Of a stretch of 64,000 nucleotides of DNA, positions 52,025 to 61,345 are shown piece after piece (the first letter of the stretch is position 1; each line of letters opens with the position of its first letter). A model generated the notes under the pieces. The model was not told the origin of the DNA and searched no databases. It saw only the letters and a list, made by a program, of their open reading frames with translations. This DNA comes from an uncultured Nitrososphaera sp. (GTDB lineage: Archaea; Thermoproteota; Nitrososphaeria; Nitrososphaerales; Nitrososphaeraceae), in the NCBI GenBank assembly GCA_946480575.1, contig CAMLKF010000001.1, forward strand, positions 1-64,000. The letters run 5' to 3'. A program made the position numbers and the translations under genes.

Positions 52025-52787
52025 GGATCGGATATAGTACTATCTAAACGCGCTTCACAGCTTTAAAGATACCGGCCGCCGCCGCATCGAATGATGTGTA
52101 TGTCTGTATATACACACATCATGTGCATGTAAGCGGCGCACGTAAGCAGGGCGCGCGTAAGCAGCTTACAAAATTATGTAAACATGTTGACATGTAACTT
52201 TTTTCCTGAAATCTTTAGGGGCGTGTTTTGTTGTGTCGTTTTTGTGATAGACACGCGTGTCGTCATACATGTCGTCATGCTTTTTGTCATGGCTCACCTC
52301 GTAGTATCCCATGACATACGACAGAGATAGTTGAGCGTGTCGTCGGGTTGTGTCGTGGTGTTTTCGACACAGATTCAACACAACAGATTTGACCCCCAGA
52401 TGTTATAATAACATTTCAGCAGCTGGCTATCAGGTTGTGATTCTAAGCATACTTTGAGTTATTCATTATATACGGTTGTGTGTAAGCGGTAGCGGGGAGG
52501 AAAATGCCTTGGCCAAAAATGCATGCAAGCTTTTCAGCCAGCCCAAATAGCTTCTAGCAGTATTCTTGCTGGCAGCAGGTATAGTCTCGATGTAACTTGT
52601 GAGGCGTAGCTAATAACTTGCAAGCACCTACTACAATGAGGCTCTTTTATATATTCATCTGTCCTCTATTGCCTTTTAAGATAGACGGCTCGTTATCTAT
52701 CATGCCCTAAATAAGGCAGAATTGTCGACTTTCAAAACAGACCGCGACCAAAATGTATATATCTTTGCATTATTGTGCATAAAGATA
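52025..52787. other. Long non-coding region with short repeated words
   Basis: About 760 bases without a credible gene. At 52093-52129 GATGTGTAT and ATATACACACATC form a hairpin; GTAAGC occurs repeatedly in 52128-52167 (GTAAGCGGCG, GTAAGCAGGG, GTAAGCAGC). Between 52225 and 52380 GTCGT and GTGTCG words are frequent and mixed with ACATG. The minus-strand frame here (52166-52381) is a product of those repeats, so I do not call it. Confidence 0.5.
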
Positions 52788-53030
52788 ATGGTCTTCGAAC
52801 CTCTAATTGGGCAGATAGGTCCGGCGTACGACCCTCTTTTCTACGACGTCATGGTCTACATATTCGGAACCATGCTGTTTGCGGTGTTCCTGCTGGGGGT
52901 CATTGCCTTCTGGCTGAGAAGGAAGGGTCTCGGTGGTGGCTCCGCAAAGGAAAGATGGGCGCAAGAACTGGAAAGGTACTTTGAGCGGGAGCAGATCGGC
53001 CTCATTCCAGACGAAAAGCACCACTGGTAA
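52788..53030 (+). CDS. Small single-helix membrane protein
   Basis: 80 residues from ATG 52788 (an upstream TTG 52722 in the same frame is less likely, as that part is not protein-like). YDVMVYIFGTMLFAVFLLGV and IAFWLRR form one long membrane helix; the C-terminal half is soluble and charged (KERWAQELERYFEREQIGLI). No family recognised. A T-rich stretch after it (53061-53080) may terminate transcription. Confidence 0.65.
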   Translation: MVFEPLIGQIGPAYDPLFYDVMVYIFGTMLFAVFLLGVIAFWLRRKGLGGGSAKERWAQELERYFEREQIGLIPDEKHHW

Positions 53031-53116
53031 AAACCTCGGGCTACGTGCCCTCTATCTCATTTTCTTTGTCTTGTTTTCTCAATGAATAATAATCCGGCTA
53101 CTCCATCTAGATCCAG

Positions 53117-54196
53117 TTGAACATAGTGCTTGTCTTCCCTTCCCAATTCTCGCCTAGAGAGGCACTGGCACAGGCTATAAGGAAAGCTGCCGGAAGCAAG
53201 ATTGAGATATCTTTCGAAGGAGACTCCCTCGTCTGCAAATCAGAGGACACTGTAGAGCTAGCTTGGAAGCTGACCAACCTGTGCGGAATCGACACAGTTG
53301 CTATAGCAAAAAAGGTTTCAAGAGAGTTTTCTGACGTTTCGAATACGATCGTTGAAGTCGGCAAAAAGGTGATTCTGCCGGGCAAGAAATTCCACGTCAA
53401 AGTCACCCAGACTAGCAAGGCGGACTATGTTGATAGAGACATCGAATTTGCTTCGTCAGCCACGCTTACTGCCAAGCTTGCCGGCATAAACGCAAGACCG
53501 GCGAAAAATGAGGATGAAGCCGACAAAGTAGTTCTCACCTTCATTGGCAAAGATGCAGCATACGTTTGCATGGATGTCATCGAGGGTTCCGGCGGAGTTC
53601 CTTTTGGTTTGCTTGGCAGAGCATCCTGCAGCCTCCGCAGTGGGCAGTCATTTTTTTCATGCCTGTATGCCGTAAAAGCAGGATTCGTGCCTGAACTAGT
53701 TTTGCTATATGCCGACGAAAATGAGCTTCTAGAAGGCGCCAAGATTGCTCAGGCTCTGACAAAACAAACAGTCATGCAGGAGCATAGACTACGGCTGGTT
53801 CCCATTCGCATTCCTGCTGCTGATGAAAGCACGGTAAACCTCGCAAAAGACCTGATAGCTTTGCGAATTCTGCTGCACGTCTCAAACAAGAGCATAGTGC
53901 TTCCATTTTCTCTGTTCACCCATCCACGATGGTTCATTGAATCAGTCATACGGGAAGCAGTATTGGCTGACAAGACTCCTTACATGCCGATGATGCTTTT
54001 GCCTGACGATCTGGCGAATTTCATTCGCGGTTCGCCAGAACCTTGTGCTAGGTCAATTCCTAGAGTAACGAAAAGCGAGTTCCAGAAATACAACCGCGAA
54101 ATCGACTCTGCTGTCAGGACATCGCTAAAGCGCATGAATGCGCTGAAGTTAAAGGTAGGACCTGACTATCTGCACGACATTCTCGATTCCATTTAG
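53117..54196 (+). CDS. ThiI-like protein with THUMP domain and degenerate PP-loop
   Basis: 359 residues from TTG 53117. The N-terminal half has the ferredoxin-like plus THUMP pattern (FHVKVTQTSKADYVDRDIEF), as in tRNA 4-thiouridine synthases. The second half has an AANH-like Rossmann part, but the PP-loop SGGxDS is replaced by RSGQSFFS (174-181). So ATP pyrophosphatase activity may be lost, or this is the COG1818-type THUMP branch. The 3' end overlaps the glycosyltransferase on the other strand by 48 bases. Confidence 0.78.
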   Translation: MNIVLVFPSQFSPREALAQAIRKAAGSKIEISFEGDSLVCKSEDTVELAWKLTNLCGIDTVAIAKKVSREFSDVSNTIVEVGKKVILPGKKFHVKVTQTSKADYVDRDIEFASSATLTAKLAGINARPAKNEDEADKVVLTFIGKDAAYVCMDVIEGSGGVPFGLLGRASCSLRSGQSFFSCLYAVKAGFVPELVLLYADENELLEGAKIAQALTKQTVMQEHRLRLVPIRIPAADESTVNLAKDLIALRILLHVSNKSIVLPFSLFTHPRWFIESVIREAVLADKTPYMPMMLLPDDLANFIRGSPEPCARSIPRVTKSEFQKYNREIDSAVRTSLKRMNALKLKVGPDYLHDILDSI

Positions 54197-55321
54197 TTTT
54201 TCCGTCATCTTTTGGAGCTCGGCTGCCTTTCTCCTGTATTGGGGATTGCCCAGCACTTCTGAAATGCTGCTTGCGAGCTGCTCTGCCTTCAGACCCTTTG
54301 GGCGGAGCATCACGCCCATGCCGAGCTCGGCTATTTTCGCAGAGTTGCCGAGCTGCTCGCCGTGGTTCTCTATTGGCACAGTGACCACGGGCCTGCCAAA
54401 CTGGATTGCCTCAGACAGGGCGACGTGCCCACCCCGGAGCACCACAAGCTCGCTCATGGCAAATATCTCGTCTCGAACCGGGCACCACTCGTAGTACCAG
54501 CCCGACTCGCCAACCTTCCTTGGCTCAGTTGACCCCCTTGCGTTGCCCTCCGAAATGACGAACTGGATTTTCGAGTCAAGCATTTTGGAGGCTTGTAGTG
54601 CGACCCTGAGAAGAGCCATGCGGGTCCCGGCCGGCCCGCTGACATGTATAAACACAACCGGCCTTGACCTGTCAAACTCCAACTTTTTTACAACCCTGTT
54701 CACTTCGCCTTCGGTAACAAAAGGCTTGGGCGACGTAAAGCCGATGTATTCCAATCTGGGTGCTGTCGAGCCGACTTCCCACACGTTGTGGGCCGATATC
54801 GTATAGGGGGGCGGTAGGTCGGGAATCAGCACCCTGTCGGCCATGTTCCACATTGACCCTAGGAGTTCGCCGACCATCTTTTCAAAGAGGCGCGCCACTG
54901 CAAGCTCTCTCAAGCGCGGCGATAGCAGTAGCTTGACCTGGTTCAGGATCACTATAGACGGTATCCTGAGGAGTTTTGCCGCCAGAAGCGGCGACAGCCT
55001 GGAATCTGACACGATTATGTCTGGGCTGTACGCCGTCATGTTGCGTGTCTCTTGGCTCACCTGCCGGGAAAAGTTGGCAAACCATAGCGGGATGTTGGCC
55101 AAGCTGTTCTTTATGGAAAAGCCGCCCTCCATACTCCACGCAAATTCCACTGGCGCGACAGTGGCGCACTCATAGCCTCTCATCGTGATGTAGCTTGCCG
55201 CCTCGCCAAACGAGGAAAACCTGACCCTGACATCGTTGTTCTGAAGCTGATCCGCAACCATCACCAGCCGGCTTGCGTGTCCAAGGCCCACCCCGTATGG
55301 CGCAAAATAGGCTACGCCCAC
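54149..55321 (-). CDS. MurG-like glycosyltransferase (GT28 type)
   Basis: 390 residues, GT-B fold. The start AYFAPYGVGLGHASRLVMVA is the acceptor-domain glycine loop, and the C-terminal ELVVLRGGHVALSEAIQFGR and PVVTVPIENHGEQLGNSAKI blocks are the UDP-sugar site, as in MurG and archaeal relatives. The acceptor is not murein; it may be a lipid or a surface glycan. 48-base convergent overlap with the ThiI-like gene. Confidence 0.88.
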   Translation of the reverse strand: MGVAYFAPYGVGLGHASRLVMVADQLQNNDVRVRFSSFGEAASYITMRGYECATVAPVEFAWSMEGGFSIKNSLANIPLWFANFSRQVSQETRNMTAYSPDIIVSDSRLSPLLAAKLLRIPSIVILNQVKLLLSPRLRELAVARLFEKMVGELLGSMWNMADRVLIPDLPPPYTISAHNVWEVGSTAPRLEYIGFTSPKPFVTEGEVNRVVKKLEFDRSRPVVFIHVSGPAGTRMALLRVALQASKMLDSKIQFVISEGNARGSTEPRKVGESGWYYEWCPVRDEIFAMSELVVLRGGHVALSEAIQFGRPVVTVPIENHGEQLGNSAKIAELGMGVMLRPKGLKAEQLASSISEVLGNPQYRRKAAELQKMTEKLNGIENVVQIVRSYL

Positions 55322-55358
55322 GCGCAGGAATTAGTTGGTTTGATTATATATTATATTG

Positions 55359-55955
55359 TTAGAGTTTAAGCCTCACTGTGCTGCCGCCGGGTTCGAGCTC
55401 CTTGAAGACTACTGCCTGGAACCTGTACAGCTTGCACGCGGGGTCGAGCCAGGTATCAGACGGCGCCCCTGCTTTATAGCAGATGTTTGCCAGGTACTCG
55501 TCGACATCCCACTTGAGCTCGACAGGGACCTGCGGCAGCAGCAATCCAAAGCCATAGGGCCAGCTGAGGATGAGGCCGTCCCTGCCGACCCTTATTTCTT
55601 TTTTGTAATCTGCGGGCTTGCACATTATCTCCTCTGGCGGCGTCAGCACGCTCACTTCAAAAATGATGCTGCCCAGCTCAGGCCTGTCGACAGGCGGAAA
55701 GCGCGGGTCTTCTGTGGCCGCAGCTATGGCGGCCTCTATTACTGACTGGCGTAGTTTTTTCTCTGGGAGCGGAAAGCCGATGCAGCCACGCAGGTGCTCT
55801 TCTTTGTTCCTTGTCAGGTAGTTGAGAGTGACAAATACCCCGGCCCTGTCAGAGACATCCTTGTCAGGGCGCATGACTGCAGACTCTGACAGGTATGTTT
55901 CAACAGCTCTCCTTGCCAGCCTGACAAGCTCGGCGCCCTCGCCGTCAGAGATCAA
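55359..55955 (-). CDS. AMMECR1 domain protein
   Basis: 198 residues. HLRGCIGFPLP (54-64) is the AMMECR1 signature, PRFPPVDRPELGSIIFEVSV the central block and GFGLLLPQVPVELKWDVDEY the end. This family is conserved in archaea and eukaryotes, with no settled function; in some archaea it lies with MEMO and radical SAM genes, here it does not. Confidence 0.93.
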   Translation of the reverse strand: MISDGEGAELVRLARRAVETYLSESAVMRPDKDVSDRAGVFVTLNYLTRNKEEHLRGCIGFPLPEKKLRQSVIEAAIAAATEDPRFPPVDRPELGSIIFEVSVLTPPEEIMCKPADYKKEIRVGRDGLILSWPYGFGLLLPQVPVELKWDVDEYLANICYKAGAPSDTWLDPACKLYRFQAVVFKELEPGGSTVRLKL

Positions 55956-56040
55956 TATATGAAGACTGCATCACACGGATTAAAAAAGTGATGTCCTCTA
56001 GTAGTTTATTTCAGTACTCTACCATGTTACCGATTTTAAT

Positions 56041-56421
56041 ATGCAGCGCAAAGCTATAGTCGTGGAGATACCTGACGACGTTCTGCCGTTGTTGAACGAG
56101 GACGAGAAGGTTTTGTTCACAATAAAGCAGAAGAAATACCGCCCGGCAATAAATAAAGAGTCGGTGACGATCACCAACAAGCGAGTTATACTTCGCAAGC
56201 CATCCATGATGGGGATAAAGAAGAGCTATCTAGACTATAGTTATGGCGATATTACAAACATTGTACTTGATAAAGGGCTGCGGCGTTCGACTATAATGCT
56301 AAACCTAAGGCTGGACAACCACGATCTTGTGATTGAAGACATTCCAAACGATACGGCCCGGCAGGCGTTTCGGATTATCCGGGAAGGGATTGACCAGGCA
56401 AGGAGAGCATCGGCCGCTTGA
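56041..56421 (+). CDS. PH-domain-like protein
   Basis: 126 residues. VLPLLNEDEKVLFTIKQKKY and SVTITNKRVILRKPSMMGIK and KSYLDYSYGDITNIVLDKGL match the bacterial/archaeal PH (bPH) fold of beta strands, and NDTARQAFRIIREGIDQARR is the closing helix. Probably intracellular; no membrane helix. Binding partner unknown. Confidence 0.8.
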   Translation: MQRKAIVVEIPDDVLPLLNEDEKVLFTIKQKKYRPAINKESVTITNKRVILRKPSMMGIKKSYLDYSYGDITNIVLDKGLRRSTIMLNLRLDNHDLVIEDIPNDTARQAFRIIREGIDQARRASAA

Positions 56422-56485
56422 AGACGCGGATCTATCATGCAGTAGAAAGGCCCGATTTTTATACCGGAATCTGGCTATGCTAGCC

Positions 56486-56632
56486 ATGAAGTGCGTCAAC
56501 TGCGGACGCGAGCTTGCATTTTGGCCGAGGACTGACAGAGCGTCAGGCCAGCAGGTTGACGTTTACCGCTGCATCTAATGCGGCACTGAGATGAGGGAAT
56601 ACCGGCCAAAGAAGCAGATAGGCAGAGGATGA
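56486..56632 (+). pseudogene. Zinc-ribbon microprotein gene split by an in-frame TAA
   Basis: From ATG 56486 the frame reads MKCVNCGRELAFWPRTDRA... QQVDVYRCI, then TAA 56576-56578, then CGTEMREYRPKKQIGRG and TGA 56630-56632. The two CxxC pairs would be CVNC and CI*C, so the stop lies inside the second zinc knuckle of an otherwise perfect zinc ribbon. Base and codon use are the same on both sides. Nonsense mutation, read-through or a sequence error. Confidence 0.65.
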
Positions 56633-56669
56633 TAAGACATATTAACTCTAAACCAGCCAACTAACTCGT

Positions 56670-56852
56670 ATGATGAATTGTCCTGCCTGTGGCGCAGTAA
56701 TGGTCTGGCTAAATGGCTCTGTCCTGCACGACCCGCCCGTGAAACACTACGAATGCAGGGGCTGCCAGCTTTTCGTCGTCAAATACCCGGATGGCAACTA
56801 TGACATCAAGCAGACCCAGCCAGAGCAGCAACAGCAGCAGCCATCTTCATGA
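56670..56852 (+). CDS. Zinc-ribbon protein, 60 residues
   Basis: MNCPACGAVMVWLNGSVLHD and YECRGCQLFVVKYPDGNYDI give the two CxxC pairs of a zinc ribbon; the tail is Gln-rich (QTQPEQQQQQPSS). Start ATG 56670 (or the next ATG). It overlaps the VOC gene by four bases (ATGA). Function unknown. Confidence 0.75.
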   Translation: MMNCPACGAVMVWLNGSVLHDPPVKHYECRGCQLFVVKYPDGNYDIKQTQPEQQQQQPSS

Positions 56853-57265
56853 TGAAAATCCGCAAGATTATCGAGACTTGCATCTATTCTTCCGACCTTG
56901 GCAGCATGAAAAAGTTCTACGTCGACACTTTAGCTCTGCCTGTTGTCGACGAGGAAGAGGGCAAGTTCATATTTCTCCAGGCAGGCACGAGTATGCTTCT
57001 GATATTCAACCCTGCAAGGACTAGCGAGAGTAACGACAAGCTTCCCACGCATGGGGCAGAAACGCCGCCGGCGCGCATCCACTTTGCAATGGAAATCGAA
57101 GCCGGCGACTACGAACGCTGGAAGGAACTCCTTGCTAGAAACAACACTACTCTGGAAAAAGAGGTAAGCTGGAATGAAGGAAAAGCCAAGTCGCTCTATT
57201 TCCGCGACCCTTCTGGCAACCTTGTCGAATTGATAACGCCTGGCGAATGGCCGGTGGAAAGCTAA
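56849..57265 (+). CDS. VOC superfamily (glyoxalase/dioxygenase-like) protein
   Basis: 138 residues with two beta-alpha-beta-beta-beta modules. SDLGSMKKFYVDTLALPVVD and the C-terminal SLYFRDPSGNLVELITPGEW are the VOC hallmarks; the metal ligands are H (in RIHFAMEIE) and E (in LVELITP), by position. Activity may be glyoxalase-like or fosfomycin-thiol-transferase-like; not decided. Confidence 0.87.
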   Translation: MMKIRKIIETCIYSSDLGSMKKFYVDTLALPVVDEEEGKFIFLQAGTSMLLIFNPARTSESNDKLPTHGAETPPARIHFAMEIEAGDYERWKELLARNNTTLEKEVSWNEGKAKSLYFRDPSGNLVELITPGEWPVES

Positions 57266-57298
57266 TATATAATATCCGCTACCTGCTCTCCCTCACTA

Positions 57299-58168
57299 AT
57301 GAAATCAAGACAGTCCCTGAGACAGCAGCTTGAAAACAAGAACAAGATAATAGTCCTGCCTGGCGTCTTTGACGCGCTGAGCGCAAGGATAGCAGAGCAG
57401 GTAGGCTTTGAAGCGATGTTTCAGACTGGCTACGGTTCTTCCGCTGGCCTTCTTGGGATGCCCGATTTTGGATTTTTGAACGCTGGCGAGACGGTCGATA
57501 ATGCAAGGAGGATAACAAGAGCTGTGAGCGTGCCAGTGCTAGTCGACGCCGACACAGGCTACGGCAACCCGCTCAACGTCTGGCGAACAGTGCGCGACCT
57601 TGAAAGCCTCGGCGCCGCAGGCATATTCCTTGAAGACCAAATATGGCCCAAGAGGTGCGGTCACATGATGGGCAAGGATGTGATACCAAAGGACGAGTAT
57701 CTGCCAAAACTAAAGGCGGCAGTCGAAGCACGCAAGAGCAAGGACTTTATCATTGTTGCAAGGACCGATGCACGCGCGCCGATAGGCCTTGAGGAGGCCA
57801 TAGAGAGGGGCAAGGCGTACAAGAAGGCAGGCGCGGACGTGATATTTGTCGAAGCGCCAAGATCTGTTGAAGAGCTGAAAAAAGTGGCCGATGAAATAGA
57901 TGCACCGCTTGTTGCAAACATGATTGAAGACGGGGTAACTCCCACTCTCCCTGCGAAGGAGCTGCTCAAACTCGGCTATAGGATCGCCGTCTTTCCGCTG
58001 TCAACGCTCTACGGCGCAACCTATGCAATGAGGGAGGTCCTGACAGAGCTGAAAAAGACCGGCTCGACAAAACAGACGAAGAAAATGATGGTCACCTTCA
58101 AGGACTTTAACCGCCTTGTCGACCTGCAAAAGTATATGAAGCTTGAAAATAGGTACCGTAGTACTTGA
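57299..58168 (+). CDS. Isocitrate lyase/PEP mutase superfamily enzyme (PrpB-like)
   Basis: 289 residues. The motif KRCGH (118-122) in EDQIWPKRCGHM holds the catalytic cysteine of methylisocitrate-lyase-like members; VDADTGYGN (82-90) binds magnesium. GDVIFVEAPRS-like segments follow. It could be 2-methylisocitrate lyase, oxaloacetate decarboxylase or a related C-C lyase. A truncated copy stands at 61346-61733. Confidence 0.88.
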   Translation: MKSRQSLRQQLENKNKIIVLPGVFDALSARIAEQVGFEAMFQTGYGSSAGLLGMPDFGFLNAGETVDNARRITRAVSVPVLVDADTGYGNPLNVWRTVRDLESLGAAGIFLEDQIWPKRCGHMMGKDVIPKDEYLPKLKAAVEARKSKDFIIVARTDARAPIGLEEAIERGKAYKKAGADVIFVEAPRSVEELKKVADEIDAPLVANMIEDGVTPTLPAKELLKLGYRIAVFPLSTLYGATYAMREVLTELKKTGSTKQTKKMMVTFKDFNRLVDLQKYMKLENRYRST

Positions 58169-58371
58169 TTCATAATATTCTTCACCATATCACCCAGTAG
58201 GCGGACAGCATACTCATAGTAGACTCGTTTTTGCAATCTGTTTAGTACCGTAATTGAGGCATAACAAAGAATTTTTGCCGCGGCGCTCTGGATACCAGGA
58301 TATATGCATATGATATTTGTTGTTGCTTACCGCTTAAAAAATTATTCTGGATGAAAGACAGCTAAAGAAAT

Positions 58372-58956
58372 CTAACAAAAAGGATAGCATACGGAAAAAT
58401 CGATGAATAGCATTCTCAGGTTGGGAAGCTTGTACATATCTTGCCTGCTTAGGAAGCCTTTGTATTTTACATTGTCAGTGGATATGTCATATGTGCCAAT
58501 GAAGGTAGGTTTGCCAATATCACCGATATTAAATCTCTCTATAAGACCCTCCGTATTTCTATGAGCAGACTTAAAACCTCTCGGAGGTCCTATGCCTGCA
58601 TAAACTGAAGATAATTTATTATGAGCTAGGGGTTTCGTGAGATCCTTAATTTCTGTGAATGTGGGATAGTTTGGAACTACAAATACTTTCTTACTTTGTC
58701 CCATATTTCTCAATTCTTCTGCAATGCTATCAGATACTGTAATTGTTGGAACTGATGAAACTATCTCCTTTCCCCATTTTGTCAATAATTGCCATGTCCA
58801 ATTTACAGGATATAGTTTAGGCAAAGTTGAGGTATGGTAATTGCCAGTATTCTCACCAGCGAAGATCACCTCGTAAGCTCATCTGTATGCGCTTCTTGTG
58901 GATTTTTCAATTCTCCAATCAAGGAGCCCAGTGTCAAAGAGGTGAAGAATTCTCAT
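58372..58956 (-). pseudogene. Truncated copy of the glycosyltransferase at 62658-63824
   Basis: From ATG 58956 it reads MRILHLFDTGLLDWRIEKST, then TGA, then YEVIFAGENTGNYHTSTLPK, aligning to MKILHLSDGALPDWRIEKSA and HEVFFAGMPKSDNY of the intact gene. About 120 residues in the middle are missing. Then LLTKWGKEIVSSVPTITVSD and MGQSKKVFVVPNYPTFTEIK follow the intact SRWEREVVSSKIPTITVSDK and NRIFVVPNFPLTKEVK. It stops early at 58372, before the sugar-binding end. A degenerated paralogue. Confidence 0.8.
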
Positions 58957-59102
58957 ATGATCCCCTTTATTGATATTAGTCACTTATGATAGTTATGTTA
59001 TAAATTTACACGAACTTCCTACGAGTAACCCTCTGACCATCTACGATCAGAGAAAAATCAGGGAACTATTAATATATATCTTAACTTACTTTATCTAACA
59101 TT

Positions 59103-60185
59103 TTGAGAGTTGCTTCGGTAGTTGGAGCTCGGCCCAATATCATCAAGCTAGCGCCAGTACATGAAGCAATTAAAGCCGAGCTTGAACATATCATTATTCA
59201 CACAGGACAACATTATGACTATGAGTTATCCGAAGTTTTCTTCAAAGAGTTTGCTTTGCCCAGGCCCGACATTAATCTAGAAGTGGGATCTGGAACACCT
59301 GGATTCCAGATTGGTGAGATCCTCAAGAGGCTCGAAAGGATTTTCCTAAAATCTCAGATCGATTTGGTCATAGTATACGGAGACACCAATTCTACATTTG
59401 CGGGTGCTCTCTCAGCCACGAGATCAGGGATAAAAGTTGCACATGTTGAGTCAGGACTTAGAAGTTTTGATAGGCGGATGCCAGAAGAGATAAACAGAAT
59501 ATTAACAGATCACATTAGCGACTACCTTTTTGCTCCCACACAAACAGCCCTCAAAAACTTGGAAAGAGAAAATATTGCAGGAAACATAGTCTACGCTGGC
59601 GATATTGCAGTGGAGATACTCAAGGATGCAATAGTACATTGTAGACACTCTTCCATTCTAAAGACTCTAAACCTCGTTCCGAAATCCTACTTAGTACTTA
59701 CCCTGCACAGGGCAGAGAATACGCAATCCCTGAACAATCTAACTGCAGTAGTTCAATCTCTTGAAATTTTGTCTGAAGTAAATATAGTTTTTCCAATGCA
59801 TCCCAGAACAGAAAGGGTTCTCAAGGAGAATAGATTCTTGTATTCACGATTAAAGAATTGTAGGAATGTAAAGCTGATCAAACCTTTGGGCTATATTGAC
59901 TTTGTCGAATTGATACGCAATGCCAAAAAGGTAATTACAGATTCAGGAGGCGTGCAAAAAGAATGTTACCTTTTATTTATCCCCTGCATAACAATTCGGG
60001 ATAATACTGAATGGGTAGAGACTGTGTACGCTGGCTGGAATATATTAACCGGCACTAAGGTTGGCAATATAGTTGATGCTGTTAGAGACTGGATTCCGCC
60101 ACCAGCTCGTCGTATAGAATCAATTTTTGGAGATGGCCAAACATCAGAGATTATCAAACGCACTATAATCTCGTCAATTACGTAG
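59103..60185 (+). CDS. wecB: UDP-N-acetylglucosamine 2-epimerase
   Basis: 360 residues from TTG 59103. GARPNIIKLAPVHEAI starts the GT-B-like fold, VYGDTNSTFAGALSA and HVESGLRSFDRRMPEEINR carry the catalytic acidic and histidine residues, and SDYLFAPTQTALKNLERENI and TDSGGVQKE complete the set. It makes UDP-ManNAc from UDP-GlcNAc for surface or capsule glycans. Flanked by glycosyltransferase genes and remnants, in line with a glycan island. Confidence 0.95.
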   Translation: MRVASVVGARPNIIKLAPVHEAIKAELEHIIIHTGQHYDYELSEVFFKEFALPRPDINLEVGSGTPGFQIGEILKRLERIFLKSQIDLVIVYGDTNSTFAGALSATRSGIKVAHVESGLRSFDRRMPEEINRILTDHISDYLFAPTQTALKNLERENIAGNIVYAGDIAVEILKDAIVHCRHSSILKTLNLVPKSYLVLTLHRAENTQSLNNLTAVVQSLEILSEVNIVFPMHPRTERVLKENRFLYSRLKNCRNVKLIKPLGYIDFVELIRNAKKVITDSGGVQKECYLLFIPCITIRDNTEWVETVYAGWNILTGTKVGNIVDAVRDWIPPPARRIESIFGDGQTSEIIKRTIISSIT

Positions 60186-60275
60186 GACCTGAGCTATCAC
60201 CATGTATTGGTATTTTAACAACCTGGCAAAAGCTTCAATTTGAGACGGTAGGCATTCTGCAAAGATACTGCCAAC

Positions 60276-60998
60276 ATAAATGGCGCGACCCAAAAAGGAG
60301 CTACTTGCATATGAATGCCCCATTACCTTCATTCGCATATCATGACGTTTCAAGGAGAATGCAGAATTTAACTAAAAGAATTCAGATACAGCTATTTGCC
60401 AAATAAAGATATCTACCTTAACCAAGAGCTAACAAATAATGAGTTAAACTCTCATTCACAATATCAATTGATATCTAATCCTGTGATTAAAGGAAAAGAC
60501 TGGCAAAAAGAATCCGAGATAGATTGGCAAGGAAACTACTACCTTTCAAAGCTCGTAGGCTTGCAGATACAATTCTTGTAGCCACACCTGACCTGCAACA
60601 ATTTGTAAGGAAAGCCATATATCTTCCAAACCCTATTGACACGGATCATTTTAAACCAAATAAAACAAATCCAAAACCATGATCCAAAAAAGGCTCTGAC
60701 CATAAATAATGAGGCGGTCGATAGGCACTTGATATTAGACTATTGTGAAAAAAATAATGTGTTATTGGATGTAGAGGTCTATGATAGGATAAGGAATCCA
60801 ATAAAGTACCTAGACATGCCAAACTTCCTGAGAAAATACGATACGTATCTGGATGTAAAAATCATCAATGGAAGGATTGTACGAGGTATGAGTAAAACCA
60901 CATTGGAGTCACTTGCATGCGGCCTCCGAGTTATCGATTACGGACTTAGTTATCTCCATGGTCTGCCTCCAGAGCATAGCCCAATAGAGGCGCCTTGA
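60276..60998 (+). pseudogene. Decayed glycosyltransferase gene
   Basis: Sense in several frames: PKRSYLHMNAPLPSFAYHDV then SRRMQNLTKRIQIQLFAK, ELNSHSQYQLISNPVIKGKD, then RRLADTILVATPDLQQFVRK and AIYLPNPIDTDHFKPNKTN (donor-site part of GT family 1/4), and finally ALTINNEAVDRHLILDYCEK and DTYLDVKIINGRIVRGMSKT and TLESLACGLRVID. At least three frameshifts or stops. The last part aligns to the usual GT C-terminus ALECLACGTPVV. Confidence 0.75.
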
Positions 60999-61345
60999 CA
61001 ATATTTATAACACAAAAAATCGAAAATGGTACGGTTAGACATCATCATTATTATCTATCCATCCTTACTGCACGATAATAATTAGCAACATGGTCCCGAA
61101 AAAGAATATTCTTGTTTTCTTTACTTACTGTTCTTCTGATGTACTTTCCATATTTGTTGGAAAAAGAGAGGCTTGAAGATTAGAGATCAACAAAGAAGAC
61201 ACCTTTTGCTTGTTTAAATAAACTGCAGAAGAACAAACGGATTCGCGAACAGTACTCATAGACCAGACGTAGGAGAACTTATCTTGGGTAATATGTCTTA
61301 AAGTCACAAAGCATTTTCACGGCTGAGCTTGTTCCGATACCTTAG

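Noticed and set aside
52166..52381. Minus-strand 71-codon frame
   Set aside because: It arises from GTCGT-type repeats; the peptide is His/Asp/Lys-biased with no domain.
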